A stretch of 62,217 nt of DNA, taken from positions 1 to 62,217 of the forward strand of contig CAJOEP010000027.1 of the NCBI GenBank assembly GCA_905233445.1, written 5' to 3'. This DNA comes from an uncultured Bacteroidales bacterium. Lineage in GTDB: Bacteria > Bacteroidota > Bacteroidia > Bacteroidales > F082. The translations under genes were made by a program, and so were the position numbers. The notes below the pieces were generated by a model. That model was not told the DNA's origin. It saw nothing but the letters and a program-made list of their open reading frames with translations, and searched no databases. Position 1 is the stretch's first letter. Each line of letters opens with the position of its first letter. Shown one piece after another: positions 25,901 through 32,781 of the stretch.

Positions 25901-26245
25901 ATTTGAAAGTTGTATAGTGTTCAGCAGTTTGTCGCTGATTTCCGGGAAAAACTTTCCGATGATGACAGCCGCCTGCTCGTCTGACATCTTTTTGCGGAAG
26001 CGGATGAGGTTGACGACAGGGATTGCAAAGTAGAAGATAGTGACAAACAGTGTGCCTAGGATAAAAAGCAGTAACAGAATCAATCTGCCTTTATGCGGAA
26101 GCCATGAAAAATACTCTATTCCATTGATAATCAAGAATAAAGCAATTATCAAGACAAGTCCTATCAGCGCGCCTTGGATGAGGCGGTTGAGGTAGAACTT
26201 CCTGATGAAGCGCTCGATTTTCGATATCAGTGCAGAGTTTGACAT
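22958..26245 (-). CDS. DUF4175 family membrane/coiled-coil protein
   Basis: A large (1095-residue) protein with membrane helices near the N-terminus (about 27-55, 57-80 and 160-180). A periplasmic beta-rich region spans about 190-520, and a very long Glu/Lys/Met/Gln-rich coiled coil runs from about 530 to the end. This is the layout of DUF4175 proteins, which are common in Bacteroidota next to ybeY and mnmG; their function is not known. Residues encoded by the palindrome at 25524-25551 (CRDVSRNVSTG) form an apparent in-frame insertion in the beta-rich part. The start at 26245 (MSNSALISKIERF) leaves a 15-nt leader after the -7 box; an upstream ATG at 26263 would lie too close to the box. Confidence 0.82.
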   Translation of the reverse strand: MSNSALISKIERFIRKFYLNRLIQGALIGLVLIIALFLIINGIEYFSWLPHKGRLILLLLFILGTLFVTIFYFAIPVVNLIRFRKKMSDEQAAVIIGKFFPEISDKLLNTIQLSNELSQNANNELLAATIEQRTEHLKPINFSDAVNLKENYKYLKIFGLAFVVLAVTLLFLPDFSKKPTQRIINYSQDFEKPLPFSVELSATNLETSQGKDVEFSIHVTGERIPDAFYIKCRDVSRNVSTGTHLMNRLNTNDFRFIFKNVYQNEEFYVEGGDYRSQMIKLTVRPNPTMLYYEANLTFPKYIHRKNETLNGKTRIIVPQGTNVEFVFHTRDVNSLKINDSIPLEKSNDNYIFTSKYTKTTKFNVTLHNNWNTTDAIPFTVEVIPDAYPDIQVQNFHEDFAKQTYYSGLIADDYGFTKLLYHFEVDSKPNQSFVKNIPIDKRNTRNSFYYSIDIDTLTLFRGDEIKAYFEIFDNDGINGPKSKRSEVFYLVLPTTEQLDSIADNAENQILNNLNQRSDELENLRKDIEDMLRDLMSKKDLDWSDKEKMKELLEKQKEVQEEWNKIQEEQKELSDFIKENELFNEDLIKKQEEINKLFDEVIPDEMKKLMEEIEQLLNEMPRDKMQEIMKDLKKNNDALQQMMDRNLSLLEQLKVEKDMNQLMDEMQKLADELLEKTDSISAQDAENQFNRLEQKLDSIIEKNLGLSDPFEIKKDEEAFYEIGQDLEEAHESEDGGEHDSANKQKQKAGKKMKEMAENMNNLMMGGGMDQLAEDAYLVRILLENVVRSSHAEEELMKEINLMKKDDPTVSQKISRQKEISENFAMVEDSLRKMAMRQVMIKNFVFNELQIIDQQSESAMNDILELRFGSATQKQQKAMMSMNNLALMLAESLNEMESSMDGQSNSSCSKPGKSKSNQGKPKSMKDMKDLQNQLGEQLKRMQQQMEQMQQNGNPTPEMSEELARMAAQQELIREGMQQILDEMKKNGILGDDGINQIIKDMEKLEEDIVNKRITNQTIRRNKEIMSRMLKAENAQQEREKEEKRKSDEYKGPEKSHNIDELRYEESIKKQQDFLRTNPIEYQPFYKQKINEYFFKKGN
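25524..25551. repeat. GAGACG...CGTCTC palindrome inside a CDS
   Basis: The arms GAGACGTTTC and GAAACGTCTC with a 2-bp centre end in CTCTAC, as do the palindromes at 4154 and 34779. It is read through in frame in the DUF4175 gene. Confidence 0.75.
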
Positions 26246-26260
26246 ATTACTATAAACTTG

Positions 26261-26268
26261 CAAAGATA
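26261..26268 (-). promoter_or_regulatory. -7 box of the DUF4175 gene
   Basis: Minus strand TATCTTTG, 15 nt before the ATG at 26245. Confidence 0.55.
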
Positions 26269-26309
26269 CGAAATTTGCATAAAAATAACATTAGTTTTCA
26301 CAAATTTTG

Positions 26310-26317
26310 TATTTTTG
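26310..26317 (+). promoter_or_regulatory. -7 box of the DUF5674 gene
   Basis: TATTTTTG, 27 nt before the ATG at 26345; divergent from the box at 26261. Confidence 0.55.
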
Positions 26318-26344
26318 CAATCAGAAATTATATAGATAGTAGTT

Positions 26345-26683
26345 ATGAAAATTACTTCACAGCCTATAAGTCGTAATAAATTAAATGAAATGTTGCCAGG
26401 TTATTTTGGTGACATGATTAAAGCTGTTGTTGACATTCAAAAAGTGATAATCGGTCTAGATGCTGAGCTTCATGCTGACATTGAAAAAGAAATGCTTTCG
26501 CAAGGTTCGGAACAGACGGATTTGTGGGGAATAAACTTATATCCTGAGATGGAAGGTGAAGACTTTATTGAGTTTGACTCGCTTATCAATATTCGTCCAT
26601 ATCAAGGTAATAGGAGTCGTGATGTTCAGGACCCTGCCATTCGTAAGCGTATTGTTGAAGTCGTTAATACATTGATAAAATGA
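26345..26683 (+). CDS. DUF5674 family protein
   Basis: A 112-residue soluble protein matching my recollection of DUF5674: PGYFGDMIKAVVDIQKVIIGLDAELHADIE, LWGINLYPE, EDFIEFDSLINIRPYQGNRSRDV. The family is widespread and uncharacterised. It overlaps the next gene by 4 bp (ATGA), a pairing that suggests a joint function, possibly toxin-antitoxin-like by size and layout, though no toxin fold is recognisable. Confidence 0.7.
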   Translation: MKITSQPISRNKLNEMLPGYFGDMIKAVVDIQKVIIGLDAELHADIEKEMLSQGSEQTDLWGINLYPEMEGEDFIEFDSLINIRPYQGNRSRDVQDPAIRKRIVEVVNTLIK

Positions 26684-26997
26684 GCAACTATCAGCATACA
26701 GATTTAGCTGCCGGAAGGTGGGCTACGATGACTTTAGCGGAGCAGATGCTGAATATCGGCAGCGAGGTATCGCGTGCGAACCGTTGGCAAAGTAAAGGAA
26801 ACATCGAACAATGTCATCGTGCTGCTGACAGAGCTTTGGAACTACTATCTTTAACCATTGATGCTCAACGAGGCAAGCATGACCTTGGAGAATTTTGTCG
26901 TCTTTATGAGGTTCTTGCTGACTGCTACTACGGCGACAATATATACCAAACTGATCCTGTGAAGTTGCAGAAATACTTTGATGTATTCTACAATTAA
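26680..26997 (+). CDS. Small helical protein coupled to DUF5674
   Basis: A 105-residue, probably all-helical protein (LAAGRWATMTLAEQMLNIGSEVSRANRW...AADRALELLSLTIDAQRG). The four-helix HEPN-like pattern is a guess, since no RxxxxH motif is visible. Translation is coupled to the preceding DUF5674 gene by a 4-bp overlap. It converges with the T9SS gene at 27008 with a 10-bp gap. Confidence 0.6.
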   Translation: MSNYQHTDLAAGRWATMTLAEQMLNIGSEVSRANRWQSKGNIEQCHRAADRALELLSLTIDAQRGKHDLGEFCRLYEVLADCYYGDNIYQTDPVKLQKYFDVFYN

Positions 26998-27007
26998 CCT
27001 ACATATT

Positions 27008-28516
27008 TTATTTTACAACAATCTTTTCTGTGAATTCTTTTCCGTCGTTCATTCTCACTTTGATTAGGTATAAACCTGAGGTGAGGTTGGCGATGTTGAT
27101 TTTGTTGAAACTATCATTTTGCGATTTCATTAATCTGCCGTCGATGGAATAAATATCAATTGAACGACATTTTGCATTGTTGGAAAAGGTGATATTTACA
27201 ACGTCTTTCGCTGGGTTTGGGTAAACAGCTATTCCATTTGCAAAATCAGTTTCTTCTACGGAATAATATCTTTCAAAAACAGGATAACCTTTGTTGACAT
27301 TCATTATATCCATTGCGTAAAAATCACCATTAGCGTTTAACAAATTGACAAAATCTTGGGTTTTCATAAAAGCTTCTGATTGTGGGATGCCGTATTCATT
27401 ATCACTTTCGATGATGTCAAGATAATAACAATTCGTTGAGACTGCTTGAGCGTCATCAAATTTATATCCGATAATACCTCCGATAAATGAAGGAATGTTT
27501 TCTCCTGTAATGTTTATATCAGTAGCGCTGTAACTATTCGTCACAGATAAATCTTTCTCTGACATTGTGCTTCCTACAAGTCCTCCCGATGCTGTTGCGA
27601 TAAAACTGCTAGGTTCATTAATGGCAACATTCACTTCTAAGTAACCTGTATTATAGCAATTTGTCATACTTCCTGACATTATTCCGACTATACCGCCACA
27701 AAACTCCCCCTCGGCAAAATTATTATTTCCGCTTTGTGTTATAAATAGATTTCCTTGATTACTGCAATAATCAATATTACATTCATATAAGCTTCCACAA
27801 ATACCACCGAAAGCCAGTCCTGAATAATTCGTTTTTACTTCTAAAATTGTCATATTACCATTATTATGGCAATCGGTTATTGTAGAATTCTCCATACGAC
27901 CGAATAATCCACCAAACAATGAGCCAAACTCAAAGCTTCCATACTCTAAAACCATGCTAACATTATTGAAACAATGATCTACAGTAACATTCTTACCATA
28001 TCCAACGAGAATGCCCAAACCACCTGGTATTCCCAAGAGATGAAAACTCGGTAAGTCTATGTTTGCACCGTTAATAGTAATGTTTTTAATACTTCCGTCT
28101 TCAATATGACCAAACAGACCTATAAATTTTCTACCACTTCCGTCTTTAATATTCATATTCGATATTGTATGATATCCGCCATCGAAATGACCTCCAAAAC
28201 ACCTGGTTTGAAGGCTGATACCATCTTGTGCAATAGGTTCCCATTCAAGGCCGTTTTCACCACACAAATCAAGGTCGACAGTCAGAAGAAAACAAGTGTC
28301 GACGTACATGTTGTGATATTCGTAATTGCTATAATGCAGTTCATTAGTTTGAACAGCCAAATAAGCCAATTGTTGTGCGTTTTCGATAAGATAAGGGTCG
28401 TCTTCGGTACCACTACCATGAGTCCAACGTTCTGCTGTGCCGTCCCAAACTGAAATTTGTGCGTTGAGTGCCAATCCCATCAACACTGCAATGATAATTA
28501 AGGTAATCTTTTTCAT
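27008..28516 (-). CDS. T9SS-sorted GLUG-repeat surface protein
   Basis: A 502-residue secreted protein with a signal peptide (to about residue 19, LNAQ). A right-handed beta-helix of GLUG type follows (GTEDDPYLIENAQQLAYLA, then FGGHFDGGYHTISNM, FIGLFGHIEDGSIKNITI, LGILVGYGKNV and LFGGLFGRMENSTI). A type A T9SS sorting domain closes it (VYPNPAKDVVNITFSNN...SGLYLIKVRMNDG). GLUG proteins are often adhesins or bind sugars at the surface. It lies just downstream of a TPR/HTH regulator on the same strand but has its own promoter with a tandem CCGTACC operator that the regulator's own promoter shares. Confidence 0.85.
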   Translation of the reverse strand: MKKITLIIIAVLMGLALNAQISVWDGTAERWTHGSGTEDDPYLIENAQQLAYLAVQTNELHYSNYEYHNMYVDTCFLLTVDLDLCGENGLEWEPIAQDGISLQTRCFGGHFDGGYHTISNMNIKDGSGRKFIGLFGHIEDGSIKNITINGANIDLPSFHLLGIPGGLGILVGYGKNVTVDHCFNNVSMVLEYGSFEFGSLFGGLFGRMENSTITDCHNNGNMTILEVKTNYSGLAFGGICGSLYECNIDYCSNQGNLFITQSGNNNFAEGEFCGGIVGIMSGSMTNCYNTGYLEVNVAINEPSSFIATASGGLVGSTMSEKDLSVTNSYSATDINITGENIPSFIGGIIGYKFDDAQAVSTNCYYLDIIESDNEYGIPQSEAFMKTQDFVNLLNANGDFYAMDIMNVNKGYPVFERYYSVEETDFANGIAVYPNPAKDVVNITFSNNAKCRSIDIYSIDGRLMKSQNDSFNKINIANLTSGLYLIKVRMNDGKEFTEKIVVK

Positions 28517-28554
28517 AGCAAAAATTTTAAGTTATACACTTTTGTTTCCGACGA

Positions 28555-28585
28555 CAAAATTATTTCCAAAAAGCAGCTATGTCAA
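28555..28585 (-). promoter_or_regulatory. Promoter of GLUG gene (-33 TTGAC, -7 TAATTTTG)
   Basis: On the minus strand TTGAC (28585-28581), 18 nt, then TAATTTTG (28562-28555). The same -33 sequence and identical 18-nt spacer occur in the promoter of the neighbouring regulator. Confidence 0.75.
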
Positions 28586-28594
28586 GGAAAACTG

Positions 28595-28611
28595 GGTACG
28601 GAAAGGTACGA
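28595..28611 (-). promoter_or_regulatory. Tandem operator TCGTACC-3 nt-CCGTACC
   Basis: Two seven-base direct repeats with 10-bp period lie 9 nt above the -33 box of the GLUG gene. The same tandem site lies 8 nt above the -33 box of the regulator gene at 30305-30321. Confidence 0.75.
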
Positions 28612-28614
28612 TTG

Positions 28615-30249
28615 TCATTCGATTGCGATGTTGCGCAATGTTGTTGTAAGATCGAAGTCGGAAGTAAGAATCTTTTTCAGTTTGCGGCTGCGGTCGCTTA
28701 CGGTTGAGTACGCTTTTTGCATAAATGCCGCGATGTCGGGCTCTTTCATGCCGAGCAGATACAAAACGCAATAGTTGACATCATCGTTGGTGAGCTCCGG
28801 ATATTTGTTTCTGATACGCTCCGTGAAGCCGTTAAGATGGTTGTCGGCCGTGGTTCGTAACGTCAGTAGCTGTTCCTTGTCGAGCGCGAAATCCTTGTAA
28901 ATGGTGCAATCCATCTTCGACTTGAACTGCTGCTCGTGCGCTGTTTCAAGGATATATTGGCAAACAGGCTCTTTGATAAAGGCGTTATAGCCGTCCATGT
29001 TTGCCTCTTTTTTGAAAGTGTTAAGTTTTCTTTTGTGCCGAATCATCAAAAAGACAGCAATTACAACTATTATAGCGATTGCAACAATTATAATAATGGT
29101 GATTTCGTGCCTCTTTTTCTGTTGTTCCAATGCCAGAGTTTGCTCGTGTTTTTGTTTGAGATAATCTTGAAACATGCCGGTGAGCTGCCATTCGTCGGCT
29201 TTTGTCCCGAATTCAGGCGGAGTGTTTTCGGTGATGAATCGCGAGTAGGAATCCGCTTTTACGGTGTCTGCTAAATGGTTGTAAATCTCGTAAAGGTGGT
29301 TTGCGCTTTGTGTTCTAAGGAAAATATCAGGAGCGTCGTTGAAGACCTCGTTAAGATAAATGAGAGCGGTATCATATTGATTTTCAAGAATATAAATATA
29401 ACCAAGACCTAAATACCGGTCATATATCTCATAGTCTTCACCTGTTTTGATAATGTTTTTTAATGATTTTATTGCCTTTTCTCCATCATTATCAACAGTA
29501 TATGTGGCAATTGTCTTCCTATTTATGACATTTCGATACAGAAGGCTGTTAGTGTCGGAAATATTATCCAAAGAGAGGTTGTAATAATAGATTGCGCTAT
29601 CGGCTTTCTCTCCTTTTTCAAACTCATAACCTATGAAAAATAATGTGTTAGCTAAGTTTGAGCGAGGGTCACGTTTTTTGTATTCGAGTGCGTTTTTGTA
29701 GAAAACGATAGCCTGTTCGATGAGGAATTTGTCAGAATAGATATTTGCCAAACGAGTGTAAATCAACGAAATAAATTTGGGATTGCAATCGAAAGGCTGC
29801 ACGATTTCGAGAGCCTTGTAATATTGCTGGCAAGCCTCGAAAACACTGTCGTTTTCATAATAACCTACGCCATTCATGTAATGGGAGCGGGCTGAGAGTA
29901 TAGCGGCGATTTCGTCTTTGGGATTAGCTTTGAAAACGCTGTCAAAATAGGCGAGAGCGTCAAGAAGTTCGGTGCGAACAAGCTGCGGAGCGTCGTTTTT
30001 GTATAGCGCTTCGGAAACAAGGAGATAATAATAATGGTTGCCGGTAGGGACAAGGCATGCCTTGTCCGTACGGGTTGTGTCGAGTAGCATCATGAATGCC
30101 GAATCGGGCCGTTGTTGCATGACGCTGTCGATTTCAATAAGTTCTGGCGATAGTTCAAGCTGCGATGTCTTGTTTGAAACGCCGTTCGAGCAAGAAATAA
30201 TCATTAAAACGATGATGCCGAGAACCAATAAAGTTTTGAGTTTTTTCAT
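28615..30249 (-). CDS. Lipoprotein/TPR/membrane/LuxR-like HTH regulator (copy 3)
   Basis: A 544-residue regulator with a lipoprotein signal (MKKLKTLLVLGIIVLMIISC), a TPR body at about 40-370, one membrane helix (ITIIIIVAIAIIVVIAVFLMI, about 381-401) and a cytoplasmic end. The C-terminal ELTNDDVNYCVLYLLGMKEPDIAAFMQKAYSTVSDRSRKLKKIL is a LuxR/GerE-like HTH rather than AraC. It should sense an extracytoplasmic cue through the TPR part and bind DNA at the membrane. Its own promoter and that of the downstream T9SS gene carry the same tandem site, which suggests autoregulation and cargo control. About 10 residues (RTDKACLVPT, near residue 63) come from an in-frame copy of a 31-bp palindromic repeat. 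Confidence 0.8.
   Translation of the reverse strand: MKKLKTLLVLGIIVLMIISCSNGVSNKTSQLELSPELIEIDSVMQQRPDSAFMMLLDTTRTDKACLVPTGNHYYYLLVSEALYKNDAPQLVRTELLDALAYFDSVFKANPKDEIAAILSARSHYMNGVGYYENDSVFEACQQYYKALEIVQPFDCNPKFISLIYTRLANIYSDKFLIEQAIVFYKNALEYKKRDPRSNLANTLFFIGYEFEKGEKADSAIYYYNLSLDNISDTNSLLYRNVINRKTIATYTVDNDGEKAIKSLKNIIKTGEDYEIYDRYLGLGYIYILENQYDTALIYLNEVFNDAPDIFLRTQSANHLYEIYNHLADTVKADSYSRFITENTPPEFGTKADEWQLTGMFQDYLKQKHEQTLALEQQKKRHEITIIIIVAIAIIVVIAVFLMIRHKRKLNTFKKEANMDGYNAFIKEPVCQYILETAHEQQFKSKMDCTIYKDFALDKEQLLTLRTTADNHLNGFTERIRNKYPELTNDDVNYCVLYLLGMKEPDIAAFMQKAYSTVSDRSRKLKKILTSDFDLTTTLRNIAIE
30044..30074. repeat. 31-bp palindrome-bearing repeat inside regulator CDS
   Basis: Exact reverse-orientation copy of 11384-11414, core palindrome at 30048-30067. 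It lies in frame in the N-terminal part of the regulator at 28615-30249. Confidence 0.85.
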
Positions 30250-30265
30250 ACCAAATTTAAAACGA

Positions 30266-30296
30266 CAAAAATAGCTGTTTTATAGAATTTTGTCAA
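30266..30296 (-). promoter_or_regulatory. Promoter of regulator copy 3 (-33 TTGAC, -7 TATTTTTG)
   Basis: On the minus strand TTGAC (30296-30292), 18 nt, TATTTTTG (30273-30266), then 16 nt to the ATG at 30249. Confidence 0.75.
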
Positions 30297-30304
30297 GAAA
30301 AAAT

Positions 30305-30321
30305 GGTACGGATTGGTACGG
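30305..30321 (-). promoter_or_regulatory. Tandem operator CCGTACC-3 nt-CCGTACC
   Basis: Two perfect direct repeats, 10-bp period, 8 nt above the -33 box. The position is typical for an activator touching RNA polymerase. Confidence 0.75.
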
Positions 30322-30402
30322 AAGACCATTTTCACGCAGAAACAGCAGAAAATATCTGCGAAATCTGTGAGCGTTAGCGAACTAAATTGCGAGAGAATTT
30401 TT

Positions 30403-30410
30403 TATTTTTG
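30403..30410 (+). promoter_or_regulatory. -7 box of gltX
   Basis: TATTTTTG, 16 nt before the ATG at 30427; the box supports that ATG over the earlier in-frame starts. Confidence 0.6.
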
Positions 30411-30426
30411 CAAAAATTTTGAAAAA

Positions 30427-31944
30427 ATGAAAGAAGTAAGAGTTCGTTTTGCTCCAAGTCCGACCGGACCGTTGCATATCGGCGGCGTGAGAACCGCTTT
30501 GTATAACTATCTTTTCGCGAAGAAAAACGGCGGAAAGATGCTGCTCCGCATTGAAGACACCGACCAGACACGCTTTGTGCCGGGTGCCGAGGAATATATC
30601 ATAAAATCGCTCGACTGGTGCGGCATAAAGTTCGACGAAAGCGACATCGTGGGCGGTCCTTACGGTCCTTACAAACAGAGCAACCGCAAGCCTCTCTACA
30701 AACAATACAGCGACGAGCTCATCGCAAAAGGCCATGCTTACTATGCATTCGACACAGCTGAGGAGCTCGACAACCTCCGCAAAGAGGCAGAGGCACAGAA
30801 AAAGACCTTCATCTACAACGCCGAGACTCGTCAGTTGCTGCGTAACTCGTTGACAATGACTAAGGAAGATGTAGATGCTTTGATTGCTAACGGAACTCCT
30901 TACACTGTGCGTTTCATGATGCCGGAGAACTACGTGGTGGAGATGCACGACATCATCCGTGGCGACATCAAGGTGAACACCAACACTTTGGACGACAAGG
31001 TGTTGTTCAAGTCGGACGGCATGCCTACATATCACTTGGCAAACATCGTCGACGACCACCTGATGAAAATTTCACACGTCATACGTGGTGAGGAATGGCT
31101 GCCATCAATGCCATTGCATGTGCTTCTGTATCAGGCATTTGGATGGGAGGCTCCTGAGTTTGCGCACCTACCATTGCTGCTCAAGCCGGACGGCAACGGC
31201 AAGCTCAGCAAACGTGACGGCGACCGTCTCGGATTCCCAGTGTTTCCTATGCAATGGGAGAATCCTGAGACGCATGAGATTTCGTCGGGTTACAAGCAGT
31301 CGGGATACTATGCCGAGGCATTCATCAACATGCTCGCATTGCTTGGCTGGAACCCGGGAACAGAACAGGAGATCTTCTCGATGGACGAGTTGATTCAGGC
31401 GTTCTCGTTTGACCACTGCAGCAAGTCGGGAGCAAGATTTAACGTGGAGAAGGCAAAATGGTTCAACCACGAATATCTGATGTGCCGTTCGAGTGAGGAA
31501 GTTGGCAAAGAATATCAGGAATGGCTCAAGACAGAAAAGAACATCGACGCTGATATTGAATACGTTACAAAGGTAGCGGCATTGGTGAAAGACCGTGTCA
31601 ACTTTGTGAAAGAGATGTGGGATCAGAGCTTCTTCTTCTTTGAGGAGCCTACCACTTACGACGAGGTGACGGTGAAAAAACGCTGGAAAGAAAACTCAGC
31701 CGACTTGATGCGCCAAGCTTCGGAAGTGATAAGAAACATTGACGATTTCAGCGCTGAGAACATCGATAAGGTTTTGAACGAATGGATTACAAGCAACGAA
31801 CTCGGCATGGGACCGGTGATGAACGGCCTCCGTTTGATGCTGGTTGGAGCAGGTAAAGGCCCGCATATCCATGAAATCCTTGGACTCATTGGTAAAGACG
31901 AGGCGTTGAAACGTATTGAAAAAGGAATTGAAATTTTGAAATGA
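30427..31944 (+). CDS. gltX: Glutamyl-tRNA synthetase
   Basis: Charges tRNA-Glu with glutamate using ATP. The 505-residue class I synthetase has the HIGH-type motif in PSPTGPLHIGGVRTALYNYL and the KMSKS-type motif as GKLSKRDGDR (about residue 260). LLRIEDTDQTR is the usual acceptor-site segment. I start at 30427 because MKEVRVRFAPSPTGPLH is the normal N-terminus and the -7 box lies just upstream; the open frame extends 38 codons further but overlaps the promoter. Confidence 0.97.
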   Translation: MKEVRVRFAPSPTGPLHIGGVRTALYNYLFAKKNGGKMLLRIEDTDQTRFVPGAEEYIIKSLDWCGIKFDESDIVGGPYGPYKQSNRKPLYKQYSDELIAKGHAYYAFDTAEELDNLRKEAEAQKKTFIYNAETRQLLRNSLTMTKEDVDALIANGTPYTVRFMMPENYVVEMHDIIRGDIKVNTNTLDDKVLFKSDGMPTYHLANIVDDHLMKISHVIRGEEWLPSMPLHVLLYQAFGWEAPEFAHLPLLLKPDGNGKLSKRDGDRLGFPVFPMQWENPETHEISSGYKQSGYYAEAFINMLALLGWNPGTEQEIFSMDELIQAFSFDHCSKSGARFNVEKAKWFNHEYLMCRSSEEVGKEYQEWLKTEKNIDADIEYVTKVAALVKDRVNFVKEMWDQSFFFFEEPTTYDEVTVKKRWKENSADLMRQASEVIRNIDDFSAENIDKVLNEWITSNELGMGPVMNGLRLMLVGAGKGPHIHEILGLIGKDEALKRIEKGIEILK

Positions 31945-32035
31945 GGTTCCTCACCCCTTCGGTGTTCGGAATGACAACCCTTTTTGTTTATCATCCCCCA
32001 AAAAAGTTGTCATTCCGAGCGTAGCGAGGAAACTC
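31943..32035. repeat. Inverted-repeat element, CATTCCGAG family, copy 2
   Basis: The arm GAGGTTCCTC...TTCGGAATGACAAC is answered by GTTGTCATTCCGAGCG...GAGGAAACTC. It begins at the gltX stop codon and fills the gap to folB. Confidence 0.75.
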
Positions 32036-32048
32036 ATAGATATTAGTT

Positions 32049-32399
32049 ATGGCTATCATTAGTATCGAAAAAATGGAGTTTTATTCCTATCATGGCTGCT
32101 TCGAGGAGGAGCGCAAGATAGGGACGTGGTTCAGCGTGGACTTGAGCATGGAGGTTGACACTTCGAAGGCGGAAGAGACTGATAATCTTGAAGATACGGT
32201 CAATTATCAGGAGGTTTACGCCGTTGTGAAGCGTGAGATGATGATTTCCTCAAAGTTGCTTGAGAACGTTGCAAGACGCATATTAAACGCCATCCAAAAA
32301 GAGTTTCCAGCGGTATCGTACGCCTGGGTGAAGGTGAAGAAGATGAATCCGCCGCTGGGAGGAAAGATGGAGTCGGTTTCAGTAGAATTAGAATCATAG
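32049..32399 (+). CDS. folB: Dihydroneopterin aldolase
   Basis: Cleaves 7,8-dihydroneopterin to 6-hydroxymethyl-dihydropterin and glycolaldehyde in folate synthesis. The 116-residue length and the segments EFYSYHGCFEEERKIGTWFSVDL, DTVNYQEVYAVVK and LLENVARRILNAI are typical. The conserved catalytic Lys lies in AWVKVKKMNPP. It is separated from gltX by a repeat element and followed by another, so its promoter is not obvious. Confidence 0.92.
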   Translation: MAIISIEKMEFYSYHGCFEEERKIGTWFSVDLSMEVDTSKAEETDNLEDTVNYQEVYAVVKREMMISSKLLENVARRILNAIQKEFPAVSYAWVKVKKMNPPLGGKMESVSVELES

Positions 32400-32467
32400 T
32401 CTTTAGTCGTTAGTTTTTAGTCGTTAGTGCAGAATGACTAAAGTCTAAAGACTAAAAACTAAAGACT
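32398..32467. repeat. AGTCTTTAG/CTAAAGACT inverted repeat
   Basis: The left arm has AGTCTTTAGTCGTTAGTTTT, the right arm ACTAAAAACTAAAGACT with internal copies of CTAAAG. It begins within the folB stop codon and could act as a terminator. Confidence 0.65.
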
Positions 32468-32492
32468 ATTTTTTTGAATAAAGAAATTTTCG

Positions 32493-32500
32493 TATTTTTG
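32493..32500 (+). promoter_or_regulatory. -7 box of the cobalamin riboswitch transcript
   Basis: TATTTTTG, ending 3 nt before the P1 stem of the riboswitch, so the RNA starts at the aptamer. Confidence 0.65.
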
Positions 32501-32503
32501 CAG

Positions 32504-32664
32504 CGATTTATGGTGCCGAATAGGCTCAATAGGGAATCGGGTGAAAATCCCGGACAGTTCCCGCTGCTGTAAGCTCTTAAAATCTGCCAGAATGCCACTG
32601 AAATAAGATATTTCGGGAAGGCGGCAGACCTCGAGGAGCGAGTCAGAAGACCTGCCACAAATCG
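32504..32664 (+). promoter_or_regulatory. Cobalamin (B12) riboswitch
   Basis: The B12 box GAGTCAGAAGACCTGCC lies at 32640-32656. The core has GGGAATCGGGTGAAAATCCC, CGCTGCTGTAAGC and GCCACTG in the usual order. P1 is closed by CGATTTATGG (32504-32513) with CCACAAATCG (32655-32664). Downstream, two hairpins could exclude each other (AGCTTT 32672-32677 / AAAGCT 32685-32690 against GGATAA 32680-32685 / TTATCC 32694-32699), a possible expression platform. The ATG of the first controlled gene is at 32782. High cobalamin should lower expression. Confidence 0.95.
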
Positions 32665-32781
32665 TAAACAAAGCTTTCGGGATAAAAGCTGGCTTATCCT
32701 TAATTTTTAAGGCCTACCAACATTTTTCCACGAGGTTTTGAGGTAATTAAAATTATTATTAAACCTTAAAAATCTTAAATT

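Noticed and set aside
26345..26997. Calling the DUF5674 pair a toxin-antitoxin system outright
   Set aside because: No known toxin or antitoxin motif (RNase, HEPN RxxxxH, ribbon-helix-helix) can be seen; kept as a question only.
30382..31059. 225-codon open frame opposite gltX
   Set aside because: It is antisense to the highly conserved N-terminal half of glutamyl-tRNA synthetase and its product has no recognisable domain; an effect of codon bias.
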